DNA of 64,000 nucleotides from Streptomyces sp. CB02366 (GCF_001905905.1 NZ_LIVT01000003.1:759001-823000); one strand, 5' to 3'. Positions 34,469 through 44,117 are shown, counted from the stretch's first letter. Numbers and translations: made by a program. Notes: generated by a model not told the origin, from the sequence alone.

Positions 34469-35218
34469 TCAGCACTCCCCCCGGTCCCGCCCCACCGCGT
34501 ACAGGTGGCTGTCGCGGAACTGTTCCGCGCCCAGCGTCCGGCCGACCATGATGACCGCCGTCCGGATCACCCCGGCCGCCTTCACCTGCTCGGCGATCGA
34601 GTCCAGCGGGCCCCGCAGAATGATCTCGTCCGGGCGGGACGCCATCGCCACGACCGCCGCCGGGCAGTCCGCCCCGTAGTGCGGGAGGAGTTCCGCCACC
34701 ACCCGGTCCACGTACCGCGCCGCCAGGTGCAGCACGATCAGCGCGCCGCTGCGGCCCAGCGTCGCCAGGTCCTCGCCCTCCGGCATCGCCGTGGCCCGCT
34801 GGGCGATACGGGTCAGGATCACCGTCTGGCCGACCGTCGGAACGGTCAGCTCGCGCTTGAGCGCCGCCGCCGCCGCCGCGAACGCGGGGACGCCGGGCAC
34901 CACTTCGTACGGGATGCCCGCCTCGTCCAGGCGTTTCATCTGCTCGTTCACCGCGCTGAACACCGACGGGTCGCCCGAGTGCAGCCGCGCCACGTCGTGG
35001 CCCTCCGCATGGGCGCGGACCAGTTCGGCGGTGATCTGCTCGATGTCCAGGTTCGCCGTGTCGATCAGGCGGGCGTCCCGCGGGCACTCGGCCAGCAGCT
35101 CCACCGGGACCAGGCTGCCCGCGTACAGGCAGACCGGGCTGGCGGCGAGGATCCGCGCGCCGCGCACCGTGATCAGGTCGGCGGCCCCCGGGCCCGCGCC
35201 GATGAAGTACACCGTCAT
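34469..35218 (-). CDS. cobM: Precorrin-4 C11-methyltransferase CobM
   Basis: The 249-residue SAM-dependent tetrapyrrole methylase methylates C-11 of precorrin-4. Family marks are VYFIGAGPGAADLITVRGAR at the N-terminus, ARLHSGDPSVFSAVNEQM in the middle, and VPGVPAFAAAAAALKREL. ATG 35218 overlaps the cobL stop as ATGA, so the two are co-translated in a leftward operon cobL-cobM. It converges on the ATPase/TOPRIM pair with a 63-base gap. Confidence 0.94.
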   Translation of the reverse strand: MTVYFIGAGPGAADLITVRGARILAASPVCLYAGSLVPVELLAECPRDARLIDTANLDIEQITAELVRAHAEGHDVARLHSGDPSVFSAVNEQMKRLDEAGIPYEVVPGVPAFAAAAAALKRELTVPTVGQTVILTRIAQRATAMPEGEDLATLGRSGALIVLHLAARYVDRVVAELLPHYGADCPAAVVAMASRPDEIILRGPLDSIAEQVKAAGVIRTAVIMVGRTLGAEQFRDSHLYAVGRDRGEC

Positions 35219-36495
35219 GATCGATCTCCCTTGTCCGAATGCGCCCCGGAACCCGAGGACTTGACCACCGACCACTGCGTCACCGGCATCGCCTGCCGCC
35301 AGCCGGTGAAGCCGCCGACGGGGACCGCGTGGGCGACCGCGAGCCGCACCAGGTCGCCGCCGTACGCCTTGTGCCGTTCGGCCAGCAGCGCCTCCGACTC
35401 CAGCGTCACCGTGTTCGCGACCAGCCGGCCCCCCGGGCGCAGCGCCTCCCAGCACGCGTCGAGCAGGCCGGGCGCGGTCAGGCCGCCGCCGACGAACACC
35501 GCGTCGGGCACGGGCAGGCCGGCCAGGGAGGCGGGGGCCGGGCCGGTGACGACCGTCAGGCCGGGGACGCCCAGGCGTTCCGCGTTACGGCCGATCCGCT
35601 CGGCCCGCACCGGATCCCGCTCCACGCTCACCGCCCGGCAGGACGGGTGGGCGCGCAGCCACTCGATGGCGATGGAGCCCGAGCCGCCTCCCACGTCCCA
35701 CAGGAGTTCGCCCGGCGCGGGAGCCAGGGCGCCCAGCGTGGCCGCCCGCACATGGCGCTTGGTGAGCTGGCCGTCGTGCTCGTACGCCTCGTCCGGCAGG
35801 CCCGGGACCGCACCGAGCCGCAGCGCGTCGGCGGACGGCCGGCACTCGATCGCGACGACGTTCAGGCGGTCGCCGGGCGGGTGCGTCCACCGTGCCGCGA
35901 TCCCTTCGGCACACCCCTCGTCCTCGCCGCCCAGCTGCTCCAGGACCCGCAGCCGGCTCGGGCCGAATCCGCGGGCCGTGAGCAGGGCGGCGACCGCCGC
36001 GGGGGTGGACGCGTCCGCGCTCAGGACCAGCAGGCGGCGGCCCGCGTACAGGGAGGCGGCGAGCCGGGCCGCCGGACGGCCCACCAGCGTCACGACCTCC
36101 GTGTCCTCCAGCGGCCAGCCGAGACGGGCGCAGGCGTACGAGACGGAGGACGGGTGGGGGAAGACGCGCAGCCCCTCGGGCCCCAGCTCCTCGGCGAGCG
36201 CGCGCCCGATCCCGTAGAACATCGGATCCCCGCTGGCCAGCACCGCGATCCGGCGCTCCCGGTGTTCGGCCAGCAACCGGGGCACGGCCGGCCGCAGCGG
36301 CGACGGCCAGGCCACCCGCGCTCCGGCGCACTCCGGAGGGAGCAGGTCCAGCTGGCGCGCCCCGCCGATCAGCACCTCCGCCGTGCCCAGCGCCTCCCGG
36401 GCCGCACCCGACAGGCCGGGCCAGCCGTCCGCGCCGATCCCCACGACGGAGACCGGGTGGAGGGGAGCGGCGGCCGGCGGCGGAACGGGTGACAC
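35215..36495 (-). CDS. cobL: Precorrin-6Y C5,15-methyltransferase (decarboxylating) CobL
   Basis: CobL methylates C-5 and C-15 and decarboxylates the C-12 acetate. The 426-residue protein has the two expected parts. A CbiE-like tetrapyrrole methylase spans about residues 15-220, with VSVVGIGADGWPGLS and VLASGDPMFYGIGR. A CbiT-like Rossmann methyltransferase spans about 235-420, with LLWDVGGGSGSIAIEWLR. The stop overlaps the cobM start. The leader before its ATG contains purine-rich GGAGGGG runs but no riboswitch was recognised. Confidence 0.94.
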   Translation of the reverse strand: MSPVPPPAAAPLHPVSVVGIGADGWPGLSGAAREALGTAEVLIGGARQLDLLPPECAGARVAWPSPLRPAVPRLLAEHRERRIAVLASGDPMFYGIGRALAEELGPEGLRVFPHPSSVSYACARLGWPLEDTEVVTLVGRPAARLAASLYAGRRLLVLSADASTPAAVAALLTARGFGPSRLRVLEQLGGEDEGCAEGIAARWTHPPGDRLNVVAIECRPSADALRLGAVPGLPDEAYEHDGQLTKRHVRAATLGALAPAPGELLWDVGGGSGSIAIEWLRAHPSCRAVSVERDPVRAERIGRNAERLGVPGLTVVTGPAPASLAGLPVPDAVFVGGGLTAPGLLDACWEALRPGGRLVANTVTLESEALLAERHKAYGGDLVRLAVAHAVPVGGFTGWRQAMPVTQWSVVKSSGSGAHSDKGDRS

Positions 36496-36766
36496 GTCGG
36501 GACCTCGATCAGCGGAGGGGTGGAGGAACGGAGGGGGGAGGGGTGGAGTCGGGAAGGGAAGCGGGAGCCGGGAGGGGCGGGAGGGGTGCGCGCCACGCGA
36601 GCGCGACGCTGCCGAACTTTACTGAACGCCCTGTTCCGCGCCCTCCGCCGGGTGAATCCGGAAAGTTTTCGCGCGTGGTGTCGAGAACGCCGCGTCGGCC
36701 CCGACGTCCCCTGTGCAGGAGGAAGAGGAACGAGGAACGAGCGAGCGGATCACGGAGGCGACGGTC

Positions 36767-37177
36767 ATGAGGTATCTGGTGATGGTCCAGGGCAGCCAGG
36801 CGGACTACGACGCGCAGTCCGGCAAGGGGAGCGCCGACAGCCCGGCCTGGGACGAGAAGGCCGTGCAGGAGATGTTCGCCCATATGGGCAGCATCAACGA
36901 CGACCTCGCCGAGTCGGGCGAACTGGTCACCGGCTACGGGCTGAAGGAGCCGGCCGCGGGCCGGGCCGTCAGCCTCGACGCCGAAGGCCGCCCGGTCGTC
37001 TCGGACGGGCCGTACAGCGAGACGAAGGAGCTGCTCGCCGGGTTCTGGGTGCTCGACTGCGAGAGCCTGGAGCGGGTGACCGAGATCGCGGCCCGCGTGG
37101 CGCGCTGCCCGCAGCCGGCCGGGGCGCCCGACTACCCGGTGCTCATCCGGCCCATCGACGGCGGGATCGACGACTAG
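36767..37177 (+). CDS. YCII/DGPF-domain protein
   Basis: The 136-residue YCII-related protein starts at ATG 36767 with GGAGG ten bases upstream. Family features are the N-terminal MRYLVMVQGSQADY strand and DGPYSETKELLAGFWVLD at residues 80-97. In actinobacteria, proteins with this DGPF/Y motif are encoded beside ECF sigma factors carrying a C-terminal extension, exactly as here. They are thought to affect sigma-factor output, but the mechanism and ligand are not settled. The gene begins about 270 bases from divergent cobL. Confidence 0.85.
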   Translation: MRYLVMVQGSQADYDAQSGKGSADSPAWDEKAVQEMFAHMGSINDDLAESGELVTGYGLKEPAAGRAVSLDAEGRPVVSDGPYSETKELLAGFWVLDCESLERVTEIAARVARCPQPAGAPDYPVLIRPIDGGIDD

Positions 37178-37432
37178 CGGGATCGACGACCAGGGCGCCC
37201 AGGGCACCCGGGAGCCCCAGGCCTTGGGGCCGGCCGGAGCCCCCCGGGGCCCTTCGGCGTGTGGCGCTCGGCCGTACCGGGTGATCGACTGGTACGGACC
37301 CGGGTCCGACGGAGCCCACGGGTTCCGGGCTGACCGGCACCGGTGGCAGCGGCAGACGGCGGCCCGGGCAGCGGCAGCGGCAGCGGCAGCGGCACAAGCT
37401 TCGGCGAGACGCGGCGAGACGCGGGGAGGCGC

Positions 37433-38686
37433 ATGGACCACGCGGCGGACGACGTCGTCGAGGATCTGGTGCACCGTCACGCGCCGCAGGTCCTCGGTGC
37501 GCTCGTCCGCCGGTACGGACACTTCGACCCGGCCGAGGACTCCGTCCAGGAGGCCCTGATCGCGGCCGCCGAGCAGTGGCCCCGGGACGGGGTGCCCGAC
37601 AACCCGCGCGGCTGGCTGATCCGGGTCGCCTCCCGCCGCCTGACCGACCGGCTCCGCAGCGACGAGGCCCGGCGCAGACGTGAGGAGAGGGCGGCGGCGC
37701 TCACCCCGGCGGACGCGTTCGTCTCCCCGCCTCCCGGCGAAGGGGCCGCCGGGCGGAGCCGGGCCCCTGCGGAGGACGACACGCTCACCCTGCTCTTCCT
37801 CTGCTGCCACCCCTCGCTCTCCCCCGCCGCCCAGATCGCACTCACCCTCCGGGCGGTCGGCGGGCTCACCACAGCGGAGATCGCCCGCGCCCACCTGGTG
37901 CCGGAGGCGACGATGGCGCAGCGGATCAGCCGGGCCAAACGGGCGGTGCGCGGCACGCGGTTCCTGCGGCCGGACGGCCGGGAGCTCGACCGGCGGCTCG
38001 GGGCGGTGCTCCAGGTCCTCTACCTGATCTTCAACGAGGGGTACACCGCCTCCGCCGGCCCCGACCTCCACCGCACGGACCTGGCGCGGGAGGCGATCCG
38101 GCTGACCCGGGCCGTCCGGCGCCTGCTGCCCCGCGAAGGGCGCGTGACCGGGCTGCTGGCGCTCATGCTCCTCACCGAGGCGCGCGCCCCGGCGCGCACC
38201 GGGCAGGACGGCGAGCTGATCCCGCTCGACGAACAGGACCGTGCCCTCTGGGACCGTACGGCCATCGCGGAGGGCACCGCCCTGGCCGCGGAGGCGCTCG
38301 CCCTGGGCCCCGCCGGGGACTACCAGCTCCAGGCCGCGATCGCCGCCCTGCACGACGAGGCGGAGCGGGCCGAGGACACCGACTGGCCGCAGATCCTGGC
38401 CCTGTACGACCTCCTGGTGCGGCGCACCGCCGATCCCGCCGCCGCCCTGAGCCGGGCGGTCGCCGTGGCCATGGTGCACGGGCCGCGCGCCGGACTGGCG
38501 GAGGTCGACGCCCTGGCGGAGGCGGCGGGAGGGCACTACCGGTTCGACGCCGTCCGCGCCCATCTCCTGGAGCGGGCCGGGGACACGGCCGCCGCCCGTA
38601 CCGCCTACCGCGCGGCCGCCGACGCCACCCTCAGCGAACCCGAGGCCCGTTATCTCCGGATGCGCGCGGACGAGGCCGAACGGTGA
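37433..38686 (+). CDS. ECF RNA polymerase sigma factor with C-terminal extension (DUF6596, ECF42-like)
   Basis: The 417-residue protein has sigma-70 region 2 at about residues 15-85 (HFDPAEDSVQEALIAAAEQW) and region 4 at about 115-175 (LRAVGGLTTAEIARAHLVPE, the helix-turn-helix). A long C-terminal domain contains VLYLIFNEGYTAS and TPR-like helices with GDYQLQAAIAALH. That extension and the neighbouring DGPF protein mark the ECF42 type, which lacks an ordinary anti-sigma factor and uses its C-terminus for control. ATG 37433 has GGGGAGG upstream. The 255-base gap before it has only a short GGCAGC run. Confidence 0.9.
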   Translation: MDHAADDVVEDLVHRHAPQVLGALVRRYGHFDPAEDSVQEALIAAAEQWPRDGVPDNPRGWLIRVASRRLTDRLRSDEARRRREERAAALTPADAFVSPPPGEGAAGRSRAPAEDDTLTLLFLCCHPSLSPAAQIALTLRAVGGLTTAEIARAHLVPEATMAQRISRAKRAVRGTRFLRPDGRELDRRLGAVLQVLYLIFNEGYTASAGPDLHRTDLAREAIRLTRAVRRLLPREGRVTGLLALMLLTEARAPARTGQDGELIPLDEQDRALWDRTAIAEGTALAAEALALGPAGDYQLQAAIAALHDEAERAEDTDWPQILALYDLLVRRTADPAAALSRAVAVAMVHGPRAGLAEVDALAEAAGGHYRFDAVRAHLLERAGDTAAARTAYRAAADATLSEPEARYLRMRADEAER

Positions 38687-39098
38687 GGGCTCCGCGGTCG
38701 GCGCCGCGCCTCCCCTTCCTCCCTTCGGCCGAGCGGGAGAGGCCATCGGCGCAGTACCGGTCGCCGTCCGTCCGTCGTGCTCGCGATGATCGGCAGCGTG
38801 ACCCCGAGCGGCAGCGGCGAGAACCCTGGAGAGGGCGACCAGGACCCGGGCGAGGGCGACGAGGGCCGGAACCCCGGGGCCGGTGAAGGGGAAGAGCGGG
38901 CCCGCCGTCCGAAAAGTGACGTGAACATGGTCCAAATCAGGACGCCACCACCGCTCCACCGACGGAATCCGGCCACACCTGTTCCCAGGCGGGACGCCAC
39001 TCGCTAGCTTTCGCAGCATATTCGTTCAGCCGTTCCCCACCGATCCGCTCGGAACACCGGCGGCTCGGGCTCCAACCGTTCAGACCGGAAGGACTCCT
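38687..39098. other. Intergenic stretch before the aminopeptidase gene
   Basis: About 410 bases without a supported gene. A Gly/Glu/Asp-rich frame (about 38777-39007) has repeat-like codons and no ribosome site. The last 150 bases are less GC-rich and probably hold the aminopeptidase promoter. Confidence 0.5.
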
Positions 39099-40655
39099 GT
39101 GCACGCCATACGTCGCAGAGCCATGGCCGTCGTGGCCGCCACCGCCCTGGCCACGCCGCTCCTGCTGGCCGCGTCCCCCAACCCCGGACGCCCTGCCGCT
39201 CACGACCCCGGCAAGGAAGCGGCCAAGCTGTCGCGAAAGCTGGTGAAGAGCGCGTCGGCCCAGGACGCGTACCGCCACCTCCAGCAGTTCCAGGCCATCG
39301 CCGACTCCGCCGACGGCCACCGCGCCGCCGGCTCGTTGGGCCACGACGCCTCGGCCGCGTACGTCTACCGCCAGCTCCAGCGGGCCGGTTACAAGGTCTC
39401 GTACGAGAACTTCCGCTTCACCTACACGGAGACGCTGGCCGAAAAGCTCGCCGTGGTGACGCCGACGCCCCGCGACGTGACGATCAAGGCCATGACGTAC
39501 ACGCCGTCGACGAAGGAGGGCGGTCTGACGGCGGCGCTCGTCGCGGTGCCCGTGGACGCCACGACGGGCTGCGAGGCGTCCGACTACGCCGCCGCGGACT
39601 TCACGGGGAAGATCGCGCTGATCAAGCGCGGCGGCTGTTCCTTCGCCGACAAGCAGGCGGCCGCCGCCGGAGCGGGCGCGGCCGGCGCGGTCATCTACAA
39701 CAACGTCGAGGGCGTGCTGTCCGGCACGCTCGGCGAGGTCGCCGCCGGGAAGATCCCGACCGGTGGACTCTCCCAGCAGGAGGGCGAGAAGCTCGCGCAG
39801 GACGCCGCGGCCGGCGAGGTCACGGTCTCCTTCGAGATCCGCGAACTCCAGGAGGACCGCCCCACCCGCAACGTCATCGCGGAGACGCCCGGCGGCGACC
39901 CGGCGCGGACCGTGATGCTCGGCGCGCACCTCGACTCGGTGACCGAGGGCCCCGGCATCAACGACAACGGCTCCGGCTCGGCCGGTCTGCTCGACGTCGC
40001 CCTGAAGCTGGCGAAGACGAAGAGCGACCCCGCCAACAAGGTGCGGTTCGCCTGGTGGTCGGCCGAGGAGAACGGTCTGATCGGCTCGGAGAAGTACGTC
40101 GCCGCCCTCTCCGACAAGCAGCGCGAGCAGATCGCGCTCTACCTGAACTTCGACATGATCGCCTCGCCCAACGGCGTCCAGTTCGTCTTCGACGGCGACG
40201 ACTCCGACCGGGTCGGCGAGGGCGCCGGCCCCGAGGGTTCGGCCCAGCTGGAGCGGGACATCAACGAGTTCCTCGACGGCAAGGGCAAGCCGCACGAGGG
40301 CACGGACTTCACCGGCCGCTCGGACTACGGGCCGTTCATCGAGGTCGGCATCCCCTCCGGCGGTACGGACACGGGGGCCGAGGGCATCAAGACGGGAGCC
40401 CAGGCGAAGGTGTTCGGCGGCGAGGCGGGGATCGCGTACGACCCCTGCTACCACGCGGCCTGCGACGACCTGGACAACATCGACATGCGTCACTTCGACA
40501 CCAACATCGATGTGATCGCCAACGCCGTCGGGACGTACGCCCACGACCTGCGCTCGCTGACCCGCCCGGTCGCCCCCGACACCGGCTCCGGAACGCCCGG
40601 CAGCGGTGGCAGCGGTGGCGGCCTGCGCGAGGGCCACGGCCGCGAGACGGAGTAG
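39099..40655 (+). CDS. Secreted M28-family aminopeptidase with PA domain
   Basis: The 518-residue protein has a signal peptide (residues 1 to about 25, LATPLLLAAS). A protease-associated insert covers about residues 135-235 (IALIKRGGCSFADKQAAAAG, GAVIYNN). The M28 catalytic domain has dinuclear-zinc ligands at His277 (GAHLDS) and Asp289 (NDNGSG). Glu323/Glu324 lie in SAEENG, followed by an Asp in NFDMIAS and a late His in CYHAACDD. This is the layout of Streptomyces leucine aminopeptidases that act on extracellular peptides. The GTG start follows GGAAGGA. The C-terminus is Gly/Ser-rich, and a strong terminator follows. Confidence 0.9.
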   Translation: MHAIRRRAMAVVAATALATPLLLAASPNPGRPAAHDPGKEAAKLSRKLVKSASAQDAYRHLQQFQAIADSADGHRAAGSLGHDASAAYVYRQLQRAGYKVSYENFRFTYTETLAEKLAVVTPTPRDVTIKAMTYTPSTKEGGLTAALVAVPVDATTGCEASDYAAADFTGKIALIKRGGCSFADKQAAAAGAGAAGAVIYNNVEGVLSGTLGEVAAGKIPTGGLSQQEGEKLAQDAAAGEVTVSFEIRELQEDRPTRNVIAETPGGDPARTVMLGAHLDSVTEGPGINDNGSGSAGLLDVALKLAKTKSDPANKVRFAWWSAEENGLIGSEKYVAALSDKQREQIALYLNFDMIASPNGVQFVFDGDDSDRVGEGAGPEGSAQLERDINEFLDGKGKPHEGTDFTGRSDYGPFIEVGIPSGGTDTGAEGIKTGAQAKVFGGEAGIAYDPCYHAACDDLDNIDMRHFDTNIDVIANAVGTYAHDLRSLTRPVAPDTGSGTPGSGGSGGGLREGHGRETE

Positions 40656-40683
40656 CGGCCCCCCTCCCCACGCTCCGTACCCG

Positions 40684-40722
40684 CCCCTCTCCGGGCAGGC
40701 CCACCGCCTGCCCGGAGAGGGG
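40684..40722 (+). terminator. Strong hairpin terminator after the aminopeptidase gene
   Basis: CCCCTCTCCGGGCAGGC pairs with GCCTGCCCGGAGAGGGG across a 5-base loop, 28 bases after the stop codon. Confidence 0.85.
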
Positions 40723-40896
40723 CCGTCGTCGCTCCGGCCGGGCTCACCGCCCGCCCGGGGAAGGCGCGCCCCGGCGTCCCGGCCCGCGGGGCGCTGCCGT
40801 TATCCCGCCCTATTCGGCGCTATACGCCCTTTGCACCGGCACCGTGGTGTGCTTCCCCGGCTGCGCCCGGTGGTCCTTGCCCGGTAGGCTTTCCGT

Positions 40897-41193
40897 GTGA
40901 TCTTCAAGCGCATCGGAAATGGGAAGCCATACCCCGACCACGGCCGGGAAAGCACCCGCCAGTGGGCGGATGTCGCGCCGCGTCCGGTTCGCCTGGACCA
41001 GCTCGTGACCACCAAGGGCCAGCTCGACCTGGAGACCCTCCTCGCCGAGGACTCCACGTTCTACGGCGACCTGTTCGCGCACGTCGTGAAGTGGCAGGGC
41101 GACCTCTATCTGGAGGACGGCCTGCACCGGGCGGTCCGCGCCGCGCTCCAGCAGCGCCAGGTGCTGCACGCCCGCGTCCTCGACCTGGGCTGA
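40897..41193 (+). CDS. Small conserved VapB-like protein
   Basis: The 98-residue protein starts at GTG 40897. It has ARPVRLDQLVT-type and LLAEDSTFYGDLFAHVVKW segments that I recall as widely conserved in Streptomyces and often labelled VapB-type antitoxin. No PIN-domain toxin gene is adjacent, so a toxin-antitoxin role is not supported here. It lies ahead of the LytR_C gene with a 168-base gap. Confidence 0.75.
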   Translation: MIFKRIGNGKPYPDHGRESTRQWADVAPRPVRLDQLVTTKGQLDLETLLAEDSTFYGDLFAHVVKWQGDLYLEDGLHRAVRAALQQRQVLHARVLDLG

Positions 41194-41361
41194 CGCCGAC
41201 CGGCCGCACTCCGCGGCCCCGGGGAGACGTCCCTCCCCCGCCGGCGCCCCGGCGCTCGCCCAAGCCGTGAATTCGGGCCTTTCGGGTGCTTTCCCACCCA
41301 TCCGGGTGCCCTACGTTGATCATTTAGTACGCAACATCACCGCGCGCACTACGCTGCTTCC

Positions 41362-41988
41362 ATGAGCATGCTCACTCCCCCCGGCATGGGCGGAAAGTAC
41401 CGCATCACGGGTGACGCCTACCCCCGTATGCGCCGCCCCCGGAAACACCGCAGGCTGGTCCTCGCGGGCATCGGCGCGGTCGCCGCCCTCGGTCTGGCCG
41501 GCTGGGGCACTCTGCAGCTCATCGACGTCTTCACCGGCGGCGACAAGAGCGCCGCGGCGGCCGACCACAAGCGGGACTGCCCCACCGCGAAGCCGTCGGC
41601 GGCCCCCGCCAAGGCGCTGCCGAAGCCGGCCGCGATCAAGGTCAACGTCTACAACGCGACGACGCGCAGCGGGCTGGCCAAGGACGCCGCCGCGGAGCTC
41701 AAGAAGCGCGGCTTCACCATCGGCGAGGTGGGGAACGCGTCGAAGGAGTACGACAAGAAGGTCCCGGGCGCGGGCGTGCTGCTCGGCGCGCCGACCGCGA
41801 AGAGCGGCAGCTTCACGGTGCTCGGCGCCCAGCTGACGGGCGCGGTGGAGAAGACCGACACGAGGAAGACGGCCGAGGTCGACCTGATCCTCGGGGCGAA
41901 GTTCAAGGCGTTCAGCACCCCGCGGGAAGCGACGGCGGCGGTGGCGGCCCTGACGAAGCCGGCCCCGGCCCCGTCCCCCTCCTGCTGA
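41362..41988 (+). CDS. LytR C-terminal-domain membrane protein
   Basis: The 208-residue protein has a cytoplasmic basic tail (residues 1-30) and one membrane helix (about 31-52, LVLAGIGAVAALGLAGWGTL). A Pro/Ala linker leads to an extracytoplasmic LytR_C domain (about 92-195) starting IKVNVYNATTRSGLAKDAA. LytR_C occurs at the end of LCP cell-wall ligases and alone, as here; its role is thought to be cell-envelope related. ATG codons at 41362 and 41368 are both possible. The gene is convergent with upp. Confidence 0.85.
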   Translation: MSMLTPPGMGGKYRITGDAYPRMRRPRKHRRLVLAGIGAVAALGLAGWGTLQLIDVFTGGDKSAAAADHKRDCPTAKPSAAPAKALPKPAAIKVNVYNATTRSGLAKDAAAELKKRGFTIGEVGNASKEYDKKVPGAGVLLGAPTAKSGSFTVLGAQLTGAVEKTDTRKTAEVDLILGAKFKAFSTPREATAAVAALTKPAPAPSPSC

Positions 41989-42042
41989 CGCCCCCCCCCG
42001 CGGCGGCGTCCCGCCCCGGCGCCGTGGGCCGTACGCGAAAAC

Positions 42043-42088
42043 GTCCTGCCCCGGTCCCGTACGGTTGCGTACGGGACCGGGGCAGGAC
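42043..42088. terminator. Bidirectional terminator between the LytR_C gene and upp
   Basis: A perfect 20-bp inverted repeat (GTCCTGCCCCGGTCCCGTAC and its complement) flanks a 6-base GGTTGC loop, between convergent genes. Confidence 0.9.
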
Positions 42089-42110
42089 GCGGAATCGTGG
42101 GAAGAGGGCC

Positions 42111-42746
42111 CTACTCGGCCGTGCCGTACATCCGGTCGCCCGCGTCGCCGAGGCCCGGCACGATGTAGCCGTTCTCGTTGAGCCGCTCGTCGACGGAGGC
42201 GGTGACCACGGTGACCGGGGTGCCGGCCAGCTCGCGCTCCATCACCTCGACGCCCTCGGGCGCGGCGAGCAGGACGACGGCGGTGACATCGTCGGCGCCG
42301 CGCTTGATCAGCTCCTGGATGGCCGCGACGAGGGTGCCGCCGGTGGCCAGCATCGGGTCCAGGACGTAGACCTGGCGGCCGGAGAGGTCCTCCGGCATCC
42401 GGGTCGCGTACGTCTCCGCCTGGAGTGTCTCCTCGTTGCGGATCATGCCGAGGAAGCCCACCTCGGCGGTCGGCAGCAGCCGCACCATGCCGTCCAGCAT
42501 GCCGAGACCGGCCCGCAGGATCGGGACGACCAGCGGCCGGGGGTGCGAGAGTTTCACCCCAGTCGTGGACGTCACCGGGGTGTCGATGTCGACCTGCTCG
42601 GTGCGCACGTCCCTGGTGGCCTCGTAGGCGAGCAGGGTGACCAGCTCGTCGGCGAGCCGCCGGAAGGTCGGGGAGTCGGTGCGCTTGTCGCGCAGCGTGG
42701 TGAGTTTGTGCGCCACCAGCGGGTGGTCGACAACGTGGATCCGCAT
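42111..42746 (-). CDS. upp: Uracil phosphoribosyltransferase Upp
   Basis: Upp makes UMP from uracil and PRPP in pyrimidine salvage. The 211-residue protein has the family's usual length. It starts [20 protein letters not shown] and has the PRPP-binding loop [10 protein letters not shown] at about residues 130-139. The C-terminal [12 protein letters not shown] binds uracil. It is divergent from the small basic protein gene, with about 100 bases between the starts. Confidence 0.96.
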   Translation of the reverse strand: MRIHVVDHPLVAHKLTTLRDKRTDSPTFRRLADELVTLLAYEATRDVRTEQVDIDTPVTSTTGVKLSHPRPLVVPILRAGLGMLDGMVRLLPTAEVGFLGMIRNEETLQAETYATRMPEDLSGRQVYVLDPMLATGGTLVAAIQELIKRGADDVTAVVLLAAPEGVEVMERELAGTPVTVVTASVDERLNENGYIVPGLGDAGDRMYGTAE

Positions 42747-42848
42747 GCGTCAACAGTAACCGCGCCGCCCGGCGCCCTGCGCTGGCATCAACCACCTGTT
42801 CGGGGGGAAGGTGGGGGCATACGGACCCAGCACTGGGGTGGTGTGTCG

Positions 42849-43172
42849 ATGGCTGACGGTGAACTGCGCCGCAACCCGGCCCCGCGTGCGCCGCGCGAGG
42901 AGCGCGGCGTCGAGGGCGCGAAGGGCGCGGCGGGCACGACGACGGCGTCCGGTGCGGCGGAGACTGCGGGAACGGCGAGCACGACAAGCACGGCGAGCAC
43001 GGCGGGCGACGTCCAGGACTCCCAGGAGAGCGACGCGGCCCGGCGTCGGCGACGCGCCCAGTTCCTCCGTGAGCTCCACGAGGCCAAGCAGCTGCGCGAC
43101 CGGGTCCAACCGCGCCGCGCCCGCGCCGCGCGGATGCGGCAGCAGATGCGGATGCGCACGTTCCGCTGGTGA
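42849..43172 (+). CDS. Small basic hypothetical protein
   Basis: The 107-residue frame starts at ATG 42849. The N-terminal 60 residues are low-complexity (Ala/Thr/Gly/Ser). The C-terminal 43 are strongly basic (RRRRRAQFLRELHEAKQLRD, ending MRMRTFRW), and that end looks conserved among Streptomyces from memory. It may bind nucleic acid, but there is no recognised domain. The start is uncertain because several GTG codons lie nearby. It precedes the deaminase-associated gene. Confidence 0.6.
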   Translation: MADGELRRNPAPRAPREERGVEGAKGAAGTTTASGAAETAGTASTTSTASTAGDVQDSQESDAARRRRRAQFLRELHEAKQLRDRVQPRRARAARMRQQMRMRTFRW

Positions 43173-43411
43173 AGCCGGACGTGGGCCGTCGGCGGAACCG
43201 GCATGTACCACCGGCGCACTCCCGGCTCACCGGCGCGTCAGGGCGACGTCCGACCAGGCACTCCTGGAACTGATGGCCGACGCAACGGTCGAAGAGGTCT
43301 CGCGCGGCGCTTGTTTCTGCCACGATGCCGATTGGGCGGGGTTCAGGACGGACGGATCACCGTTCGCCCTCCCGTCGGACCGATTCGCCTATGACCAGTG
43401 GGAGAGTCACG

Positions 43412-43960
43412 GTGTACTTCGCCGCACTGCTCGCGCGCACCGAAGACGGGTGGGAAGCGAGCGATACAGAGCTCGACGATGTGGAGACCCTGTCCGATCT
43501 GATGGATCTGGCCCGGGACGCCTCGGTGGACGAGGACACGGTCCTGATCTACATCGAGCAGGAGGACGCCTGGTTCGGCGTCGTCCGCGTGGACGGGGAG
43601 GAGGACCCCCGGATCTACGTGTCGGACGCGTCCGCCGCCGCCCGCTCCTCGTACGGGGAGATCCTGCTCACCGACGAAATGCTCGGCCGCCCGCCGGGGG
43701 CCGGGGACGAGATCGCCGCTCTGGAGGAGCTCGTCGACCTCGACAGCACGGAGGACGGTGAACCGGACCGTACCGCCGCCCCCGCCGCCGAGGACGACGC
43801 CTCCGACCGGGACGCGGTGCCCGCGGGGCCGATCGGGGAGCTCGGAGTCCTCGCCGACCTCGGGATGTCCGAGAAGGAGCTGCTGACCCTGCAGACCGAC
43901 GCCCTCGCGGAGATCGCGGAGGCCGTAGGGGCGACGGAGGTCCTGGAGGCGGTCCGCTGA
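43412..43960 (+). CDS. tRNA adenosine deaminase-associated protein
   Basis: The 182-residue acidic protein begins VYFAALLARTEDGWEASD. It contains EQEDAWFGVVRVDGEEDPRI and a C-terminal helical segment (LGMSEKELLTLQTDALAEIA), matching the actinobacterial family named for its position next to tadA. Its function is not known. GTG 43412 is preferred because GGGAGAG lies six bases upstream. ATG 43391 would add seven residues. tadA follows 157 bases downstream. Confidence 0.88.
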   Translation: MYFAALLARTEDGWEASDTELDDVETLSDLMDLARDASVDEDTVLIYIEQEDAWFGVVRVDGEEDPRIYVSDASAAARSSYGEILLTDEMLGRPPGAGDEIAALEELVDLDSTEDGEPDRTAAPAAEDDASDRDAVPAGPIGELGVLADLGMSEKELLTLQTDALAEIAEAVGATEVLEAVR

Positions 43961-44117
43961 CCCACCGGACCGCCACCGCACACCCGCGCCCACCCCACCG
44001 CACCCCGCCCGCCACCCACTCCGCCCACCCCACCTCACCCCGCTCCGTCCCCTTCCCCCCGCCCCGCCCGGCCGCCGCGCCCCGCCGCCCGCCGTTCCCG
44101 TCCGTTAGGGTCCGCGG

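Noticed and set aside
38777..39007. Possible small Gly/Glu-rich protein
   Set aside because: No ribosome site, low-complexity repeats and no family; it is probably intergenic.
36509..39019. 836-codon minus-strand frame opposite the YCII and ECF sigma genes
   Set aside because: Shadow frame; the opposite strand has two well-supported genes with ribosome sites.
40897..41193. A toxin-antitoxin pair based on the VapB-like protein
   Set aside because: No toxin-like gene is adjacent; the next gene is a LytR_C membrane protein.
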